A DNA stretch of 64,000 nucleotides, taken from NCBI RefSeq assembly GCF_947331435.1, contig NZ_CAMZOF010000004.1, forward strand, positions 124,001 to 188,000, written 5' to 3'. This stretch comes from Pelagibius sp. Alg239-R121. Its GTDB lineage: Bacteria > Pseudomonadota > Alphaproteobacteria > Kiloniellales > Kiloniellaceae. The notes under the pieces are model-generated. The model saw only the letters and a list, made by a program, of their open reading frames with translations. It was not told where the DNA came from and ran no database searches. Within the stretch, counting starts at the first letter, position 1. Every line of letters starts with the position of its first letter. Below, in pieces: positions 26,198 through 35,601 of the stretch. A program made the translations under genes and the position numbers.

Positions 26198-26518
26198 CTC
26201 TTCGGTAAATCAGCGCAGGAAAAATTGCCTGCCCCGATCAAGCTAGACAGGAAGCGGCTAGCGTTCGTTCGTGGGTATCGTTTCAACTTCTTGCCCTTGC
26301 CTTTTTCTTTCTCTCCAGACTCTGTCTGATCTGAACCAACTCAAACGCCTCTCGACGAAATCCCACAGCCGCATTACTCTGAGCACGATCTGATGGCGAG
26401 CAGAAGGGCGGGCGGCTGAAGCTTTGGCCTATGACATGCGGATTGCTGTGTCGGGGAAGCTGAGGTCCAGCCAAAAAGCCGGAATTCGCTTTTGGAATAA
26501 CGGGGAGATATTCAAGAA
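26198..26518. other. Gap before the NMT1-type ABC operon
   Basis: A small hairpin (GCAGG-AAAAATTG-CCTGC, 26215-26232) may end the IclR transcript. The rest, up to the GGGGAGA ribosome site at about 26502, holds no credible ORF and no riboswitch that I can recognise; in particular the TPP-riboswitch core is absent. Confidence 0.5.
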
Positions 26519-27556
26519 ATGTTTAAAATCAATCGCTTGCGTGCGTCTGTACTGACCGCGGCCTGTCTTATGGTTGCGGCTCCAATGGTTTCAACACCGG
26601 CCTGGGCTGAACTGGACATCAAATTCACCCTCGACTGGAAGTTTCAGGGGCCGACGGCGGCGTTCCTGGTGGCGGCCGATAAGGGATACTATGCCGAGGA
26701 AGGCCTGGATGTCTCCATCGACAGCGGCAATGGCTCGGCAGGTGCGGTGACCCGGGTTGCCAGCGGTGCTTATCAGATGGGCTTTGCCGACATTAATGCG
26801 CTGGTCGATTTCAACGCCCAGAACTCCGGCCAGTCCGTCAAAGCCGTGATGATGGCTTACGATGCACCGCCATTCTCGCTTTTCACTCTGGCCAAGAACA
26901 ACATCAAGACGCCTGCGGATCTCGCTGGCCGCAAGCTCGGCGCGCCGGTGTTCGACGCCTCCTACAAGCTATTTCCTGCTTTTGCCCATGAAACCGGGAT
27001 CGACGAGAAGGCGGTCGAACGGGTCAACATGAGCCCGGCCCTGCGCGAGACCATGCTGGTTCAGGGAGAGGTCGATTTCATCTCGGGGCACTATTTCTCC
27101 TCGATGCTGGACCTGAAAGCCAAAGGCGTGGCCGAAAAAGACATCAAGTATTTCCTCTACGCTGATTTCGGTATGGACTTTTACGGTAATGCCGTGATCG
27201 CCTCGGGGAATTTCATTTCCGATCATCCCGAGGCCGTCTCCGGCTTTATCCGGGCCACCGTGCGTGGCTGGAAGGACATCATCGCCGATCCTCAGGGCGC
27301 TATCGAGATCGTAGCCAAGAGCGATCCGCTGATCGACAAAAAGCTGGAGCTGGAACGGCTGCAGCTGGCACTCGACGTCAATGTGCTGACGCCGCATGTG
27401 CTGAAAGCCGGCATCGGCGATGTCGACGAAGCCCGCTTGAAGAATTCCATCGCCCAGCTTGCCTTGGCTTATGGTCTGACGGCGACGCCGGAACCCTCGG
27501 CTGTCTGGACCTCGAAGTTCTTGCCGCCGGCAGAGGAGCGGATGTTGTCGCGTTAA
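26519..27556 (+). CDS. ABC transporter substrate-binding protein, NMT1/THI5-like (SsuA/TauA superfamily)
   Basis: The 345-residue periplasmic protein has a signal peptide ending near TPAWA-ELDIKF. NMT1-like features are FTLDWKFQGPTAAFLVAADKGYYAEEGLDVSIDSG, where GYYAEEGL is the family hallmark, and LAGRKLGAPVFDASYKLFPAF. It binds a small, still unknown ligand; relatives take up thiamine pyrimidine precursors, taurine, sulfonates or similar compounds. It is first of a three-gene ABC set, followed by ATPase and permease. GGGGAGA precedes the ATG. Confidence 0.9.
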   Translation: MFKINRLRASVLTAACLMVAAPMVSTPAWAELDIKFTLDWKFQGPTAAFLVAADKGYYAEEGLDVSIDSGNGSAGAVTRVASGAYQMGFADINALVDFNAQNSGQSVKAVMMAYDAPPFSLFTLAKNNIKTPADLAGRKLGAPVFDASYKLFPAFAHETGIDEKAVERVNMSPALRETMLVQGEVDFISGHYFSSMLDLKAKGVAEKDIKYFLYADFGMDFYGNAVIASGNFISDHPEAVSGFIRATVRGWKDIIADPQGAIEIVAKSDPLIDKKLELERLQLALDVNVLTPHVLKAGIGDVDEARLKNSIAQLALAYGLTATPEPSAVWTSKFLPPAEERMLSR

Positions 27557-27608
27557 CAGGGCGCGTTGATCCGTTCGAATCCTTGGCATTTAACCGGCGG
27601 TAATTTTT

Positions 27609-28400
27609 GTGACGGCCTTCGTTGAACTCGACCAGGTCACCATGACCTATGGCGGCGCCGGGAGTGACACCACCCCGGCGGTTGCCGACGCTTCCCTGAC
27701 GATCAACCGCGGTGAATTCGTTGCCATGGTCGGTCCGTCGGGCTGTGGAAAATCTTCGCTGCTAAAAATAGTATCCGGCCTGATGCCTGCAGATGAAGGC
27801 ATCACCCGCGTTGCCGGGGAGGCGGTGATACGGCCGCTGACCATGGTCGGCATGGCGTTCCAGAATGCGACGCTTCTACCCTGGCGGACGACACTGGAAA
27901 ACGTCTTGCTGCCGCTGGAAGTCAGCCGGACCCACCGCGCCACCTTCCGGCGTAAAAAGGCGGAGCATATAGAGGCGGCACGGTCTCTGCTCAAGACGGT
28001 CGGACTGGAAGGCTACGAAGACCACGCGCCTTACGAGCTTTCAGGAGGTATGCAGCAGCGTGCATCGCTCTGCCGGGCACTGATTCATGCGCCGGATCTC
28101 CTTCTGTTGGATGAACCCTTTGCGGCTTTGGATGCCTTTACCCGCGAAGAGCTCTGGGGCGTGCTGCAGGATCTTTGGATGCAGCGGAAGTTCACCGTGA
28201 TCCTGGTCACCCATGATCTGCGCGAAGCGGTCTATCTGGCCGATCGGGTCTATGTGGTCAGCAAACGCCCGGGGCGCATTGTTTATGAACGGCCTGTCCC
28301 TCTGGCGCGGCCCCGCACGCTGGAATCGACCTTCGATCAGGGCTTCGTCGATCTTGTGCATAAGCTCCGCGATCACATCGGCGAGGTGCGTGCGTCATGA
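27609..28400 (+). CDS. ABC transporter ATPase (SsuB/TauB-like)
   Basis: The 263-residue ATPase has Walker A GPSGCGKSS, an AFQNATLLPWRTTLENVLLPLEV Q-loop region typical of nitrate/sulfonate/taurine ABCs, signature LSGGMQQRASLCRALIH, Walker B LLLLDEPFAALD, and an intact H-loop VTHDLREAVYLAD. It starts with GTG at 27609. Its stop overlaps the permease start (ATGA), and it powers the NMT1-type importer. Confidence 0.93.
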   Translation: MTAFVELDQVTMTYGGAGSDTTPAVADASLTINRGEFVAMVGPSGCGKSSLLKIVSGLMPADEGITRVAGEAVIRPLTMVGMAFQNATLLPWRTTLENVLLPLEVSRTHRATFRRKKAEHIEAARSLLKTVGLEGYEDHAPYELSGGMQQRASLCRALIHAPDLLLLDEPFAALDAFTREELWGVLQDLWMQRKFTVILVTHDLREAVYLADRVYVVSKRPGRIVYERPVPLARPRTLESTFDQGFVDLVHKLRDHIGEVRAS

Positions 28401-29158
28401 TCACACCTATCAAACTGGCACCCTGGCTTGCCACCTTCGGGCTCTTTGCTGTTTGGGAACTGGTCTGCCGGCTCTTCTCGGTACCGGAGTTCATCCTGCC
28501 GGCGCCCAGCGCGGCCATTGCTGCGCTGATCGAATACTGGCCGGCGATCTGGCAGAACGCCTTTTATACCTTCTGGGTGACGATGGTCGGGTTTGCGCTC
28601 GCGGTCGTCTTCGGGCTGGCGCTTGGGCTGGTCACCGGCGCTTCCGCGCTGGTCTATTCGGCGATCTATCCGCTGCTGGTCGGCTTCAACTCCATCCCAA
28701 AGGTGGCGATCGTGCCGGTCCTGGTGGTCTGGTTCGGCATTGGTACGATCCCGGCGATCCTGACCGCCTTTACCATCTCATTCTTTCCGATCGTGGTGAA
28801 CGTCGCGACCGGCCTGGCGACCCTGGAGCCCGAGATCAGGGACGTCATGCGCTCGCTGGGTGCGCGCAAAATCGACATTCTGCTGAAGGTTGGGGTTCCG
28901 CGCTCGATGCCCTACTTCTTCGCGTCGCTGAAGGTCGCGATCACGCTCGCCTTTGTCGGCACGGTCATCTCGGAGACGGTGGCTGGTAATGGCGGTATGG
29001 GACACCTGATGTTGACCGCGTCTTCCAGCTTCCGCGTGCCGCTGGTTTTCGCCGGCCTACTGGTTATCGCCGCCATGGGCGTGGGCATGTACGCCATCTT
29101 CGCCCTCGTTGAACGGCGCTTCGTCGGCTGGGCCTTCCGCGGCGGCGATACCGGGTGA
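28397..29158 (+). CDS. ABC transporter permease (SsuC/TauC-like)
   Basis: The 253-residue inner-membrane protein has five or six helices. The EAA loop reads DVMRSLGARKIDILLKVGVPRSMPYFFASLKVAITLAFVGTVISE, a standard pattern in this permease group. It overlaps the ATPase gene by 4 nt and overlaps the downstream CIA30-like gene as GTGA, so all are probably one transcript. Confidence 0.93.
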   Translation: MITPIKLAPWLATFGLFAVWELVCRLFSVPEFILPAPSAAIAALIEYWPAIWQNAFYTFWVTMVGFALAVVFGLALGLVTGASALVYSAIYPLLVGFNSIPKVAIVPVLVVWFGIGTIPAILTAFTISFFPIVVNVATGLATLEPEIRDVMRSLGARKIDILLKVGVPRSMPYFFASLKVAITLAFVGTVISETVAGNGGMGHLMLTASSSFRVPLVFAGLLVIAAMGVGMYAIFALVERRFVGWAFRGGDTG

Positions 29159-29808
29159 TAACACCTTGGCGGGACAAATCGCACCCGGCTCTGCATAGAC
29201 GGTCCTGCGCCAAGATAATTCTGGCCGCGTGCCTAATCGGGCCTATCTTGTTGCGTTCCAAGTCAATCAACGCAAAAGCCAAGGATGCGCGGACCGATGA
29301 CATGCTGATCGACGATTTTGGCGATCCCAATCTGATCTCAAAATTGGGCACGGCTTGGCGCGGTGTCAGCGATCAGGTCATGGGCGGGATCTCGCAGGCT
29401 TTGGTTACCCGCGAGAGCGTTGATGGAAGGGACGCTTTGAGGTTGAGCGGAGATGTCCGGCTCGACAACGACGGTGGCTTTGTTCAAGCGGCGCTCGACC
29501 TATCGCCTGAGCGCAGCAGCTTCGATGCCTCGGGCTTCTCCGGACTGCGGGTTACGGTACGCGGCAATGGCGAGCGTTATTCGTTGCATCTACGCAGCAC
29601 CGATAACGTCCGGCCCTGGCAGTCCTATCGGGCTCAATTCGTAGCCGGCCCTGACTGGGAGACTCTTGAGTTCCCCTTCGCATCTTTCACACCTTACCGG
29701 CTCGAAGCGCCTCTGGATATCACCCGGCTGCGGCGCATAGGCTTGGTGGCCATCGGGCGCGCTTTTTTCGCAGATCTTGCAATCAGTGAACTTACTTTCT
29801 ACCGCTAA
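29155..29808 (+). CDS. CIA30-family protein (complex I intermediate-associated protein 30-like)
   Basis: The 217-residue protein has from about residue 50 the CIA30 beta-sandwich pattern: MLIDDFGDP, TAWRGVSDQVMGGISQ, LRLSGDVRLDNDGGFVQA, GLRVTVRGNGERYSLHLRS, and WQSYRAQFVAG. The GTG start at 29155 overlaps the permease stop; the first 50 residues include one short hydrophobic stretch (IILAACLIGPILL). In eukaryotes the family helps assemble respiratory complex I; bacterial members are poorly understood. The coupling to an NMT1-type transporter is unusual. A shorter start at ATG 29302 is possible. Confidence 0.8.
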   Translation: MITPWRDKSHPALHRRSCAKIILAACLIGPILLRSKSINAKAKDARTDDMLIDDFGDPNLISKLGTAWRGVSDQVMGGISQALVTRESVDGRDALRLSGDVRLDNDGGFVQAALDLSPERSSFDASGFSGLRVTVRGNGERYSLHLRSTDNVRPWQSYRAQFVAGPDWETLEFPFASFTPYRLEAPLDITRLRRIGLVAIGRAFFADLAISELTFYR

Positions 29809-30284
29809 ACAGAGTTCAGCAACCATAAGAACGCGGTCAGGATCGTCGCGTAGGAAACCCAGGCGGCGTAGGGTATAAACAAGATCCCGGCGATTCTATC
29901 CTGGCGCCAGAACAAGACCGTGTTCAGGATGATTGCGAACAGCAGAATTACGATTTCGACCAGCGACCAGCCTATTTGCTGCAGCCCGAAAAAGAGGAAC
30001 GACCAGAGGAGGTTCAATGCCAACTGAAGGCAGAAGACCACCAGAGCCTGTCGGCGGGTGTGAGACGCTGCCTGGCGCCAAACACGCCAGCCGGCAATCG
30101 CCATGAAGAGATAAATCGTTGTCCAGACCGGTGCGAAGACCCAGTCCGGCGGGCTGAGCACGGACCTTTCAAGCGTCTGATACCAGGTGCTCACCGATGT
30201 CGCGGTGATTGCGCCGCCAAGAGCTGAGACGGCAAAACAGAGCAGCAGGAACGCTGCAAGACCGAACCCATCACGGCGTGTCAT
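29805..30284 (-). CDS. tspO: TspO/MBR family protein
   Basis: The 159-residue membrane protein has five predicted helices and TspO signatures: LSPPDWVFAPVWTTIYLFMAIAGWRVWR, NLLWSFLFFGLQQIGWSLVEI and PYAAWVSYATILTAFLWLLN. TspO binds tetrapyrroles and affects oxidative-stress and photosynthesis-gene responses in some alphaproteobacteria. It overlaps the upstream phosphatase gene by 4 nt on the minus strand, so the two are coupled. Its stop also overlaps the end of the CIA30 gene on the other strand by 4 nt. Confidence 0.9.
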   Translation of the reverse strand: MTRRDGFGLAAFLLLCFAVSALGGAITATSVSTWYQTLERSVLSPPDWVFAPVWTTIYLFMAIAGWRVWRQAASHTRRQALVVFCLQLALNLLWSFLFFGLQQIGWSLVEIVILLFAIILNTVLFWRQDRIAGILFIPYAAWVSYATILTAFLWLLNSV

Positions 30285-30886
30285 TCTGTTTCAATCCTTC
30301 CGGCCGCCAACAAACCGCCATCTCCAATCCGCTGCAGGATCACCATCTCGCCCGAGCGGGGATAGATCCCTGTCAGCGCTGTGATATTGACCTGATGCGT
30401 GACCAGGACGATCGGGCCTTCAAGGGGCTGGGCGATCAGCCAGTCTTTCAGGGCCTGTGTTGCTGCAGCGCGCCGGTCAGGATGGCTGAAGAAGGAATTG
30501 AGGCTGGCCAGTTCTTCCACCGGCCCTAATCCCAGAAGCTTTGCGGTTTCCAGGCAGCGGCACCACTGACTTGAAAGCACCCGCGCGGACGCGATACCTG
30601 CGGCGCGAAAGCGCGCGCCGATCCGCGCCGCCTGTGCGCGTCCTTCGTCGGAGAGATTTCTCTGCGTGGCGCAGTCCCTCAAGGCAAAGTTACTGGGATC
30701 GCCCGTGCCGGGCGCCGTGGCATGACGCATAAGCACAACATGCCGTTCCGAAGCGAGTGCCTGCCACAGCTTAGTCTCGTGGGCCGACTGGTTCACTGCC
30801 TCGCCGGCCGCATATCCGTACGATGTCGCAGCAAGCAACAGACCCAGTGCAAAAAGGATGGTGTTCACCGCACACCCCAAAAGCAA
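30281..30886 (-). CDS. Secreted histidine phosphatase family protein
   Basis: The 201-residue protein has an N-terminal hydrophobic signal (LFALGLLLAATSYGYAAG), then VVLMRHATAPG (the catalytic RHA variant of RHG), RDCATQRNLSDEGRAQA, SSQWCRCLETAKLLG and VTHQVNITALTG with the second catalytic His. It is a probable periplasmic phosphatase; the substrate is unknown. It is co-translated with tspO (ATGA overlap). The protein is shorter than acid phosphatases such as Agp and belongs to the Ais/LpxT-unrelated small group, by my reading. Confidence 0.82.
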   Translation of the reverse strand: MLLGCAVNTILFALGLLLAATSYGYAAGEAVNQSAHETKLWQALASERHVVLMRHATAPGTGDPSNFALRDCATQRNLSDEGRAQAARIGARFRAAGIASARVLSSQWCRCLETAKLLGLGPVEELASLNSFFSHPDRRAAATQALKDWLIAQPLEGPIVLVTHQVNITALTGIYPRSGEMVILQRIGDGGLLAAGRIETE

Positions 30887-31205
30887 TCATGACATCTGTC
30901 GGCCTTTCTCACGTGCCAGGATCTTGGACAAACCCAAACCGATTCTTGACCTGGGCCGGGCTCAATACACGTGGATCGGTTAAACATCACAGATACCTTT
31001 TTTCATCAGACGTCATTGAACTTACGCCGAGAATACACCGCCGGATCAGAATTTTGACGCATTTAGCAATCAGGCCTTGGGTCGAGAATTGACCGTGTTA
31101 GATATCAAAAGCGTGTCACTGGTGTGAAAAGTCTTTGCCTCTATTTGAAAAGGCGGATTTTCTATCCGCAATGATCGAATGGAAACCAGGATGGAAGCGA
31201 CGCCG
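30887..31205. other. Gap between divergent phosphatase and GST genes
   Basis: No credible ORF. It holds the divergent promoters and one 6-bp hairpin, GCGGAT-TTTCT-ATCCGC (31153-31169), about 37 nt before the GST start. Confidence 0.4.
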
Positions 31206-31853
31206 ATGTATCAGCTCTATTACTACCCCGGAAACGCCAGTATCACGCCGCACATGTTGTTGGAGGAGATCGGAGCACCCTACGAATTGCAGTTCGTTGA
31301 CCGGACCAAGAACGCCCATAAGTCTCCGGAATACCTGGCGTTGCATCCCAGTGGCCTGATCCCTTTGCTGATCGAGGGGGAAGGGGAGGACAGGCTGGTT
31401 CTGCACGAGACGGTCGCTGTCTGCCTGCATATTTTGGACAGCAATCCGAATTCGGGTTGGACTCCTGCACTCGGCTCACTCGAACGCGCGCAGCTCTATA
31501 AGTGGCTGTGCTACATGACCAACACTATGCAGTCGACCTATCTGACTTATTTCTACGGTCACCGCTACACCACTGACGAGGCTGGGATCGAGGCGGTGGC
31601 TGCGGCTGCGGAAACACGTCTGAACGGCAGTTTTGACATTCTGGAGGCGGCGCTGGAGGGTAAGTCCTATCTGCTCGGCGAGCAGATCAGTGTCTGTGAC
31701 CTCTATCTCCTGATGCTCTCGCGCTGGGGCCGCGGCATGACCCGGCCGCCGCGCAGTTTGGCCAATATCGGTGCGCTTCTGGAGCGTGTTATGGAACGTC
31801 CGGCAGTCAAGCGGACGTTGGAACAGGAAGGCATTGAGGCGCCTTACGTTTGA
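31206..31853 (+). CDS. Glutathione S-transferase family protein
   Basis: The protein of about 215 residues starts MYQLYYYPGNASITPHMLLEEIGAPYEL, a thioredoxin-like GST N-domain; the Ser/Tyr of that first turn would contact glutathione. The motif NPSGLIPLLI-like HPSGLIPLLIEG (cis-Pro loop), ETVAVCLHIL and a helical C-domain with YLLGEQISVCDLYLLMLSRW follow. Alternative upstream starts exist at 31179 and 31191. It is alone on its strand. Its substrate is unknown. Confidence 0.88.
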   Translation: MYQLYYYPGNASITPHMLLEEIGAPYELQFVDRTKNAHKSPEYLALHPSGLIPLLIEGEGEDRLVLHETVAVCLHILDSNPNSGWTPALGSLERAQLYKWLCYMTNTMQSTYLTYFYGHRYTTDEAGIEAVAAAAETRLNGSFDILEAALEGKSYLLGEQISVCDLYLLMLSRWGRGMTRPPRSLANIGALLERVMERPAVKRTLEQEGIEAPYV

Positions 31854-31876
31854 GCCGGCGCGGTTCGAACTGCATT

Positions 31877-34282
31877 TTAAGCTGAATTTGCAAATGCGCC
31901 GCCGGTAGATGCGTTGCGCTGGATAATACGCCCATTGGGAAAGCTCAAGATGACTTCTGTGCCGGCTCCTGGCCGGCTTTCGATGGCCAGATGTCCGCCG
32001 TGCAGCTCGACCAGAGACTTGGACAGGGGTAACCCCAGCCCAGTGCCTTCGTACTTACGACTCAGCGAACTTTCGACCTGGCCGAATGGGGTTAGGGCTT
32101 TGGCGATGTTCTCCGCGGTCATACCGATACCGGTGTCGGCGATCGTGATCCTATAGATGTCGCTGGTCTGAGGTGGTGTGGAGGTGTCGCTTGTTAGCGT
32201 CACCGTGATCCGTCCGCCGGCGGGCGTGAATTTCAGGGCGTTGGATAGGATGTTCAACAGGACCTGGCGCAGCATGCGCTCGTCGGCCAGCAGATAGGGC
32301 ATATCCTTTGCCGCCTTAACCTCGAACGCGACTTCATCCGCGTTTGCAGTAGCCTTTACAATATTAAGGCAGGCGCCAAGCACGTCCTTGACGTCGGTCG
32401 GGTCCTCGATCAGCTCCAGGCGTCCGGCCTCGACTTTCGAGAGATCCAGAATGTTGTTGATGATGCCCAAAAGATGGGTTGCGCTGGTCCGGATGTCGCG
32501 GGCGTAGTCGCCGTAGCGGCTGTCGCCCATATCGCCGAACATCTGATTTTCGAGAATCTCGGCAAAGCCGATCACAGCGTTTAGCGGGGTACGCAGTTCA
32601 TGGCTCATGTTGGCCAGGAACTCGGATTTCGCCCGGTTCGCGGACTCGGCTTCTTCCTTGGCCATCTGCAAGGCCTCTTCCGCCTGCTTCCGTTCGGTGA
32701 CATCGATGCCCATGGCAACGCAGTAGGCAACCTTGCCGGCCTCGTCGCGCAGGGCAGTGTTCGACCATTCGATCAGCCGCTGTTCGCCGCTCCTGCAAAC
32801 CCAGTGGTTTAAATGGGTATTTGGATAGACGCCGAAACGCAGGCTGCGTAGCATGCCCTCGAGGCCTTCACGGTCGTGGTCGGGAATGACGAAATCGTAT
32901 ATCGGCCGTCCTTCGACTTCGGCTAGGTTGTAGCCTGACATCTTTTCACAGGCTTTGTTGAAGCGGACAACCCGTCCTTCCATGTCGATCACGCAAATCA
33001 GAGCGTCCGCAGTATCCAGCATGGCAACTACGAATTCTCGTTCGCTGCGCAGCGTCTCGTCTGCTCGCCGCCGCTCGGTGATGTCCGTGATGGTGCCCTG
33101 GTAACCGAGCATTTTGCCATCTTCGCCACGGATGACGTGTGCGTTCTCGCTGATCCAGAAACGTTCACCGTTGCCCAGGCGCCGGACTTCGGAAACGAAA
33201 TTCTCGACCCGGTCATTCCTGTTGAGCAACTGCAGGAATTCGCTGCGGCGATGCCGGTCGACATACCAGGTCGTCGGCTTGGCATTGATCGCGCTCAGTA
33301 GTTCCGTTTCCTTGGTGAAGCCGTTCAGCTTGACGATGGTCGGATTACAGCTGATGCAGGTGCCGTCGGGCAGACTGCGGTAGATACCTTCCGTGGCATT
33401 TTCAAAGAGGCCGCTATAGCTCTCCTCGACAGCCCAGAGAGCCTCCTGGCGCAAAGCAATCAGCCGGAGCAGGTAGGCCAGACCGACGGACAGGATCAGC
33501 CCGAGCACCAGGATGACAATATCGGCATCCATGGATTGGGCGGCCACCGAGGCTGGACCGGCTGTCAGAAAGAGGGTCCAGGTCCTGTCGAGCAGCTCTA
33601 TCCGTTGCTCGGTCGTGAAGGCGCCGTTGTTGGTTGGCGTTCCCCGGGCATAGACTGTCTGATCGCCGTCCATGACTGTGATCTGATAGTCACTCCTCAT
33701 GACTTGGGCGAGCGCATTCTCCAAAAGCGGCTCGATCCGGAAGACGCCGTTCAGGTAGCCTTCCAGCTTGCCGTCCCGGATCAAGGGGTAATAGGTCGCG
33801 AAGCCTTTGCCACCCTGGAGCAGCGTGATCGGACGGGTTGCCAGATCCTGGTTCGCTTCGGCGGCACGTCGTAACAGAAGACTGGCGAAGGGGTGTTCGG
33901 CCAGATTCGCCCCCTTGGCCGGGCCGTTGTCCGCTTCGGGGGCGACCCATTGGATGATACCTTCGGGATTGACCCAATTGACCGCCTGGAAGCCCGAAAA
34001 CTGTTGCTGGAGGGATTCAATCGTTTCCACGAAAGCTTCGGGGCTGTTGATCTGACGCCTCATCCAGAGATTTCGAAGATGTTCGATGATGCTCAGGTGA
34101 TCGGTGACGTGATTTTTGAGCTGCCCGGCGGTCTGTTGGCCGATCAAATTGACTTCATTGCGGATGGCGGCTGCCTGATTGTAGGAGAGAAACCAGGAAA
34201 TACCCAAAACCGCTGAGGCCAAGCAGAGGAAAATGGCCAGCGGGAAGTAGAGGGAGAGGGTTTTGGGTCGTGATATCTTCAT
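31877..34282 (-). CDS. Membrane sensor histidine kinase with CHASE and two PAS domains
   Basis: The 801-residue protein has an N-terminal membrane helix (about 10-30), an extracytoplasmic CHASE domain (near FSGFQAVNWVNPEGIIQWVAPE, 95-117), a second membrane helix around 254-272, then PAS domains at about 285-400 and 420-535, a short coiled coil, HisKA with MSHELRTPLN (phospho-His561) and an HATPase domain with [17 protein letters not shown] and GTGLGLPLSK. It has no receiver domain, so a separate response regulator is expected; none is adjacent. It is divergent from imuA. The signal is unknown. Confidence 0.92.
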   Translation of the reverse strand: MKISRPKTLSLYFPLAIFLCLASAVLGISWFLSYNQAAAIRNEVNLIGQQTAGQLKNHVTDHLSIIEHLRNLWMRRQINSPEAFVETIESLQQQFSGFQAVNWVNPEGIIQWVAPEADNGPAKGANLAEHPFASLLLRRAAEANQDLATRPITLLQGGKGFATYYPLIRDGKLEGYLNGVFRIEPLLENALAQVMRSDYQITVMDGDQTVYARGTPTNNGAFTTEQRIELLDRTWTLFLTAGPASVAAQSMDADIVILVLGLILSVGLAYLLRLIALRQEALWAVEESYSGLFENATEGIYRSLPDGTCISCNPTIVKLNGFTKETELLSAINAKPTTWYVDRHRRSEFLQLLNRNDRVENFVSEVRRLGNGERFWISENAHVIRGEDGKMLGYQGTITDITERRRADETLRSEREFVVAMLDTADALICVIDMEGRVVRFNKACEKMSGYNLAEVEGRPIYDFVIPDHDREGLEGMLRSLRFGVYPNTHLNHWVCRSGEQRLIEWSNTALRDEAGKVAYCVAMGIDVTERKQAEEALQMAKEEAESANRAKSEFLANMSHELRTPLNAVIGFAEILENQMFGDMGDSRYGDYARDIRTSATHLLGIINNILDLSKVEAGRLELIEDPTDVKDVLGACLNIVKATANADEVAFEVKAAKDMPYLLADERMLRQVLLNILSNALKFTPAGGRITVTLTSDTSTPPQTSDIYRITIADTGIGMTAENIAKALTPFGQVESSLSRKYEGTGLGLPLSKSLVELHGGHLAIESRPGAGTEVILSFPNGRIIQRNASTGGAFANSA

Positions 34283-34644
34283 TGGCTTTGAATGTGCCGT
34301 TTTCTCTCTAACAAATTGTTTTATCGTATTTTTCAGGCGATTTTTTCGACGCGCTCTCTTCTCGGTGCTAGCGTCGGAAATGACTGTTATCCCAAATGAC
34401 CGTTCTTTATAGGGGACAAACTCTTTCCCGATTCATAACGCTCACCTGATAATGCGCATCTGGCTTTCAATTTAGAGTTGCCACCATACGCTTCTGATCC
34501 CCGCATCTTCCTGATGCCCCTTGTTCTGTATAGGCCGTCTTCCTGAAAGGAGGATTTTCCAATCCAGGGTTTGTTGACTCTCATGACAAAGAACATGTAG
34601 AACAAAACAAGAACACATGAAATGAACGAGAGCTTAGCGACGGA
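34283..34644. other. Divergent promoter region of the kinase and imuA
   Basis: No credible ORF. The imuA side holds TTGACT (34574-34579), an 18-nt spacer and TAGAAC (34598-34603), with a LexA box overlapping the -10 hexamer and following it. Confidence 0.5.
34600..34614. promoter_or_regulatory. LexA (SOS) box upstream of imuA
   Basis: GAAC-AAAACAA-GAAC matches exactly the alphaproteobacterial SOS box (GTTC-N7-GTTC on the other strand). It lies 30 nt before the imuA ATG and overlaps the presumed -10 hexamer. A further GAAC at 34591 precedes it. Confidence 0.85.
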
Positions 34645-35601
34645 ATGTTTCGTTCGAAATACCTGCGAAAAACTCCAGACGCGCCACCAGCTGGCGAAAC
34701 AGTGGCCAGACTGGCGGCTTTGCGCGAAGAGCTTCGTAAGATCGAACAGAGCGATTGGAACAGAAAAACCGGCGAGACCATTGAATTGGGCCTTCCGGAA
34801 ATCGATAACCTGTTGTCCGGGGAAGACTTTTCCCAAGACAGGGAGACCCTGCAATCAAAAGAGGCGGTTTTCGGCCTGCGGAGAGGCTGTTTGCATGAAC
34901 TCTCAGGGGAAGGGGCCGAAGCTTTCGCCGCAATTCTCTCCGGCCGTTTGAAGGGTCCGGTGCTTTGGTGCGCAGATGCGCTGGCAGGGAGCGATCTTTA
35001 CCCGCCGGGGCTCACGGCTTTCGGACTGGATCATCGGCGTTTGATCATCGTGCGCTGCCATAAACCGCGGGAAACTCTCTCTGCCATGGAAGACGGCTTG
35101 CGGTGCCGTGCCTTGGCCGCCGTCGTCGGTGAACTATCCGCCCGGATCGACCTGACGGCCAGCCGCAGGCTTCAACTGGCGGCAGAGGGCAGTGGCGTGA
35201 CCGGGTTTCTCGTCAAATCGGCCTGGCGGGACCAAATCTCGAAAAGTCAGCCTATCAGTCGAGCCACGGGAAAGAGAAAGGCCGGCGGAATCGCAGAAGA
35301 AACTGGGACCGAATGGGGGCAGAAAGCCGGTGAAACCGAGCGTTTCTCCGCGGCGACACAGGAGAAAGATCCCAGTGCGGCCTTCTCCCGCTGGTCGGTC
35401 GGTGCTGCCAGAAACGGCAGTGGTGCTTCAGGGGCACTGGTGGGAGGCATGACCTGGCGGCTTTCTTTGCTGCGCTGCCGGAATGGCGGCAGTGGTGCCT
35501 GGACGGTGAAATGGGATGCAAAGACGTATCGTTTCTCTTTGGCTGCCGAGACTGCCGACGGACAGGTTGATCCGTCGTCAGGGCAGCGCCTGGTGGGATA
35601 A
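34645..35601 (+). CDS. imuA: ImuA, SOS mutasome protein
   Basis: The 318-residue protein begins with a short tail, then LAALREELRKIEQ and a reduced RecA-like fold (LGLPEIDNLL, GCLHELSGEGAEAFAAILSGRL, VLWCADA, LIIVRCHKPRETLSAMEDGLRCRALAAVVGEL). In alphaproteobacteria ImuA, ImuB and DnaE2 form the damage-induced error-prone mutasome. The LexA box upstream shows SOS control. The reading frame overlaps imuB by 86 nt. Between residues 200 and 280 lies a low-complexity Gly/Ala/Glu-rich insertion. Confidence 0.92.
   Translation: MFRSKYLRKTPDAPPAGETVARLAALREELRKIEQSDWNRKTGETIELGLPEIDNLLSGEDFSQDRETLQSKEAVFGLRRGCLHELSGEGAEAFAAILSGRLKGPVLWCADALAGSDLYPPGLTAFGLDHRRLIIVRCHKPRETLSAMEDGLRCRALAAVVGELSARIDLTASRRLQLAAEGSGVTGFLVKSAWRDQISKSQPISRATGKRKAGGIAEETGTEWGQKAGETERFSAATQEKDPSAAFSRWSVGAARNGSGASGALVGGMTWRLSLLRCRNGGSGAWTVKWDAKTYRFSLAAETADGQVDPSSGQRLVG

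Noticed and set aside
26240-26518. Possible TPP riboswitch before the NMT1-type operon
   Set aside because: The conserved CTGAGA and the later thi-box segment are absent.
27570-27605. GTTCGAATCC resembling a tRNA T-loop
   Set aside because: No acceptor, D-arm or anticodon stem can be formed around it.
34387-34854. 155-codon minus-strand ORF over the imuA promoter
   Set aside because: It overlaps imuA and the SOS box region antisense and shows no domain.
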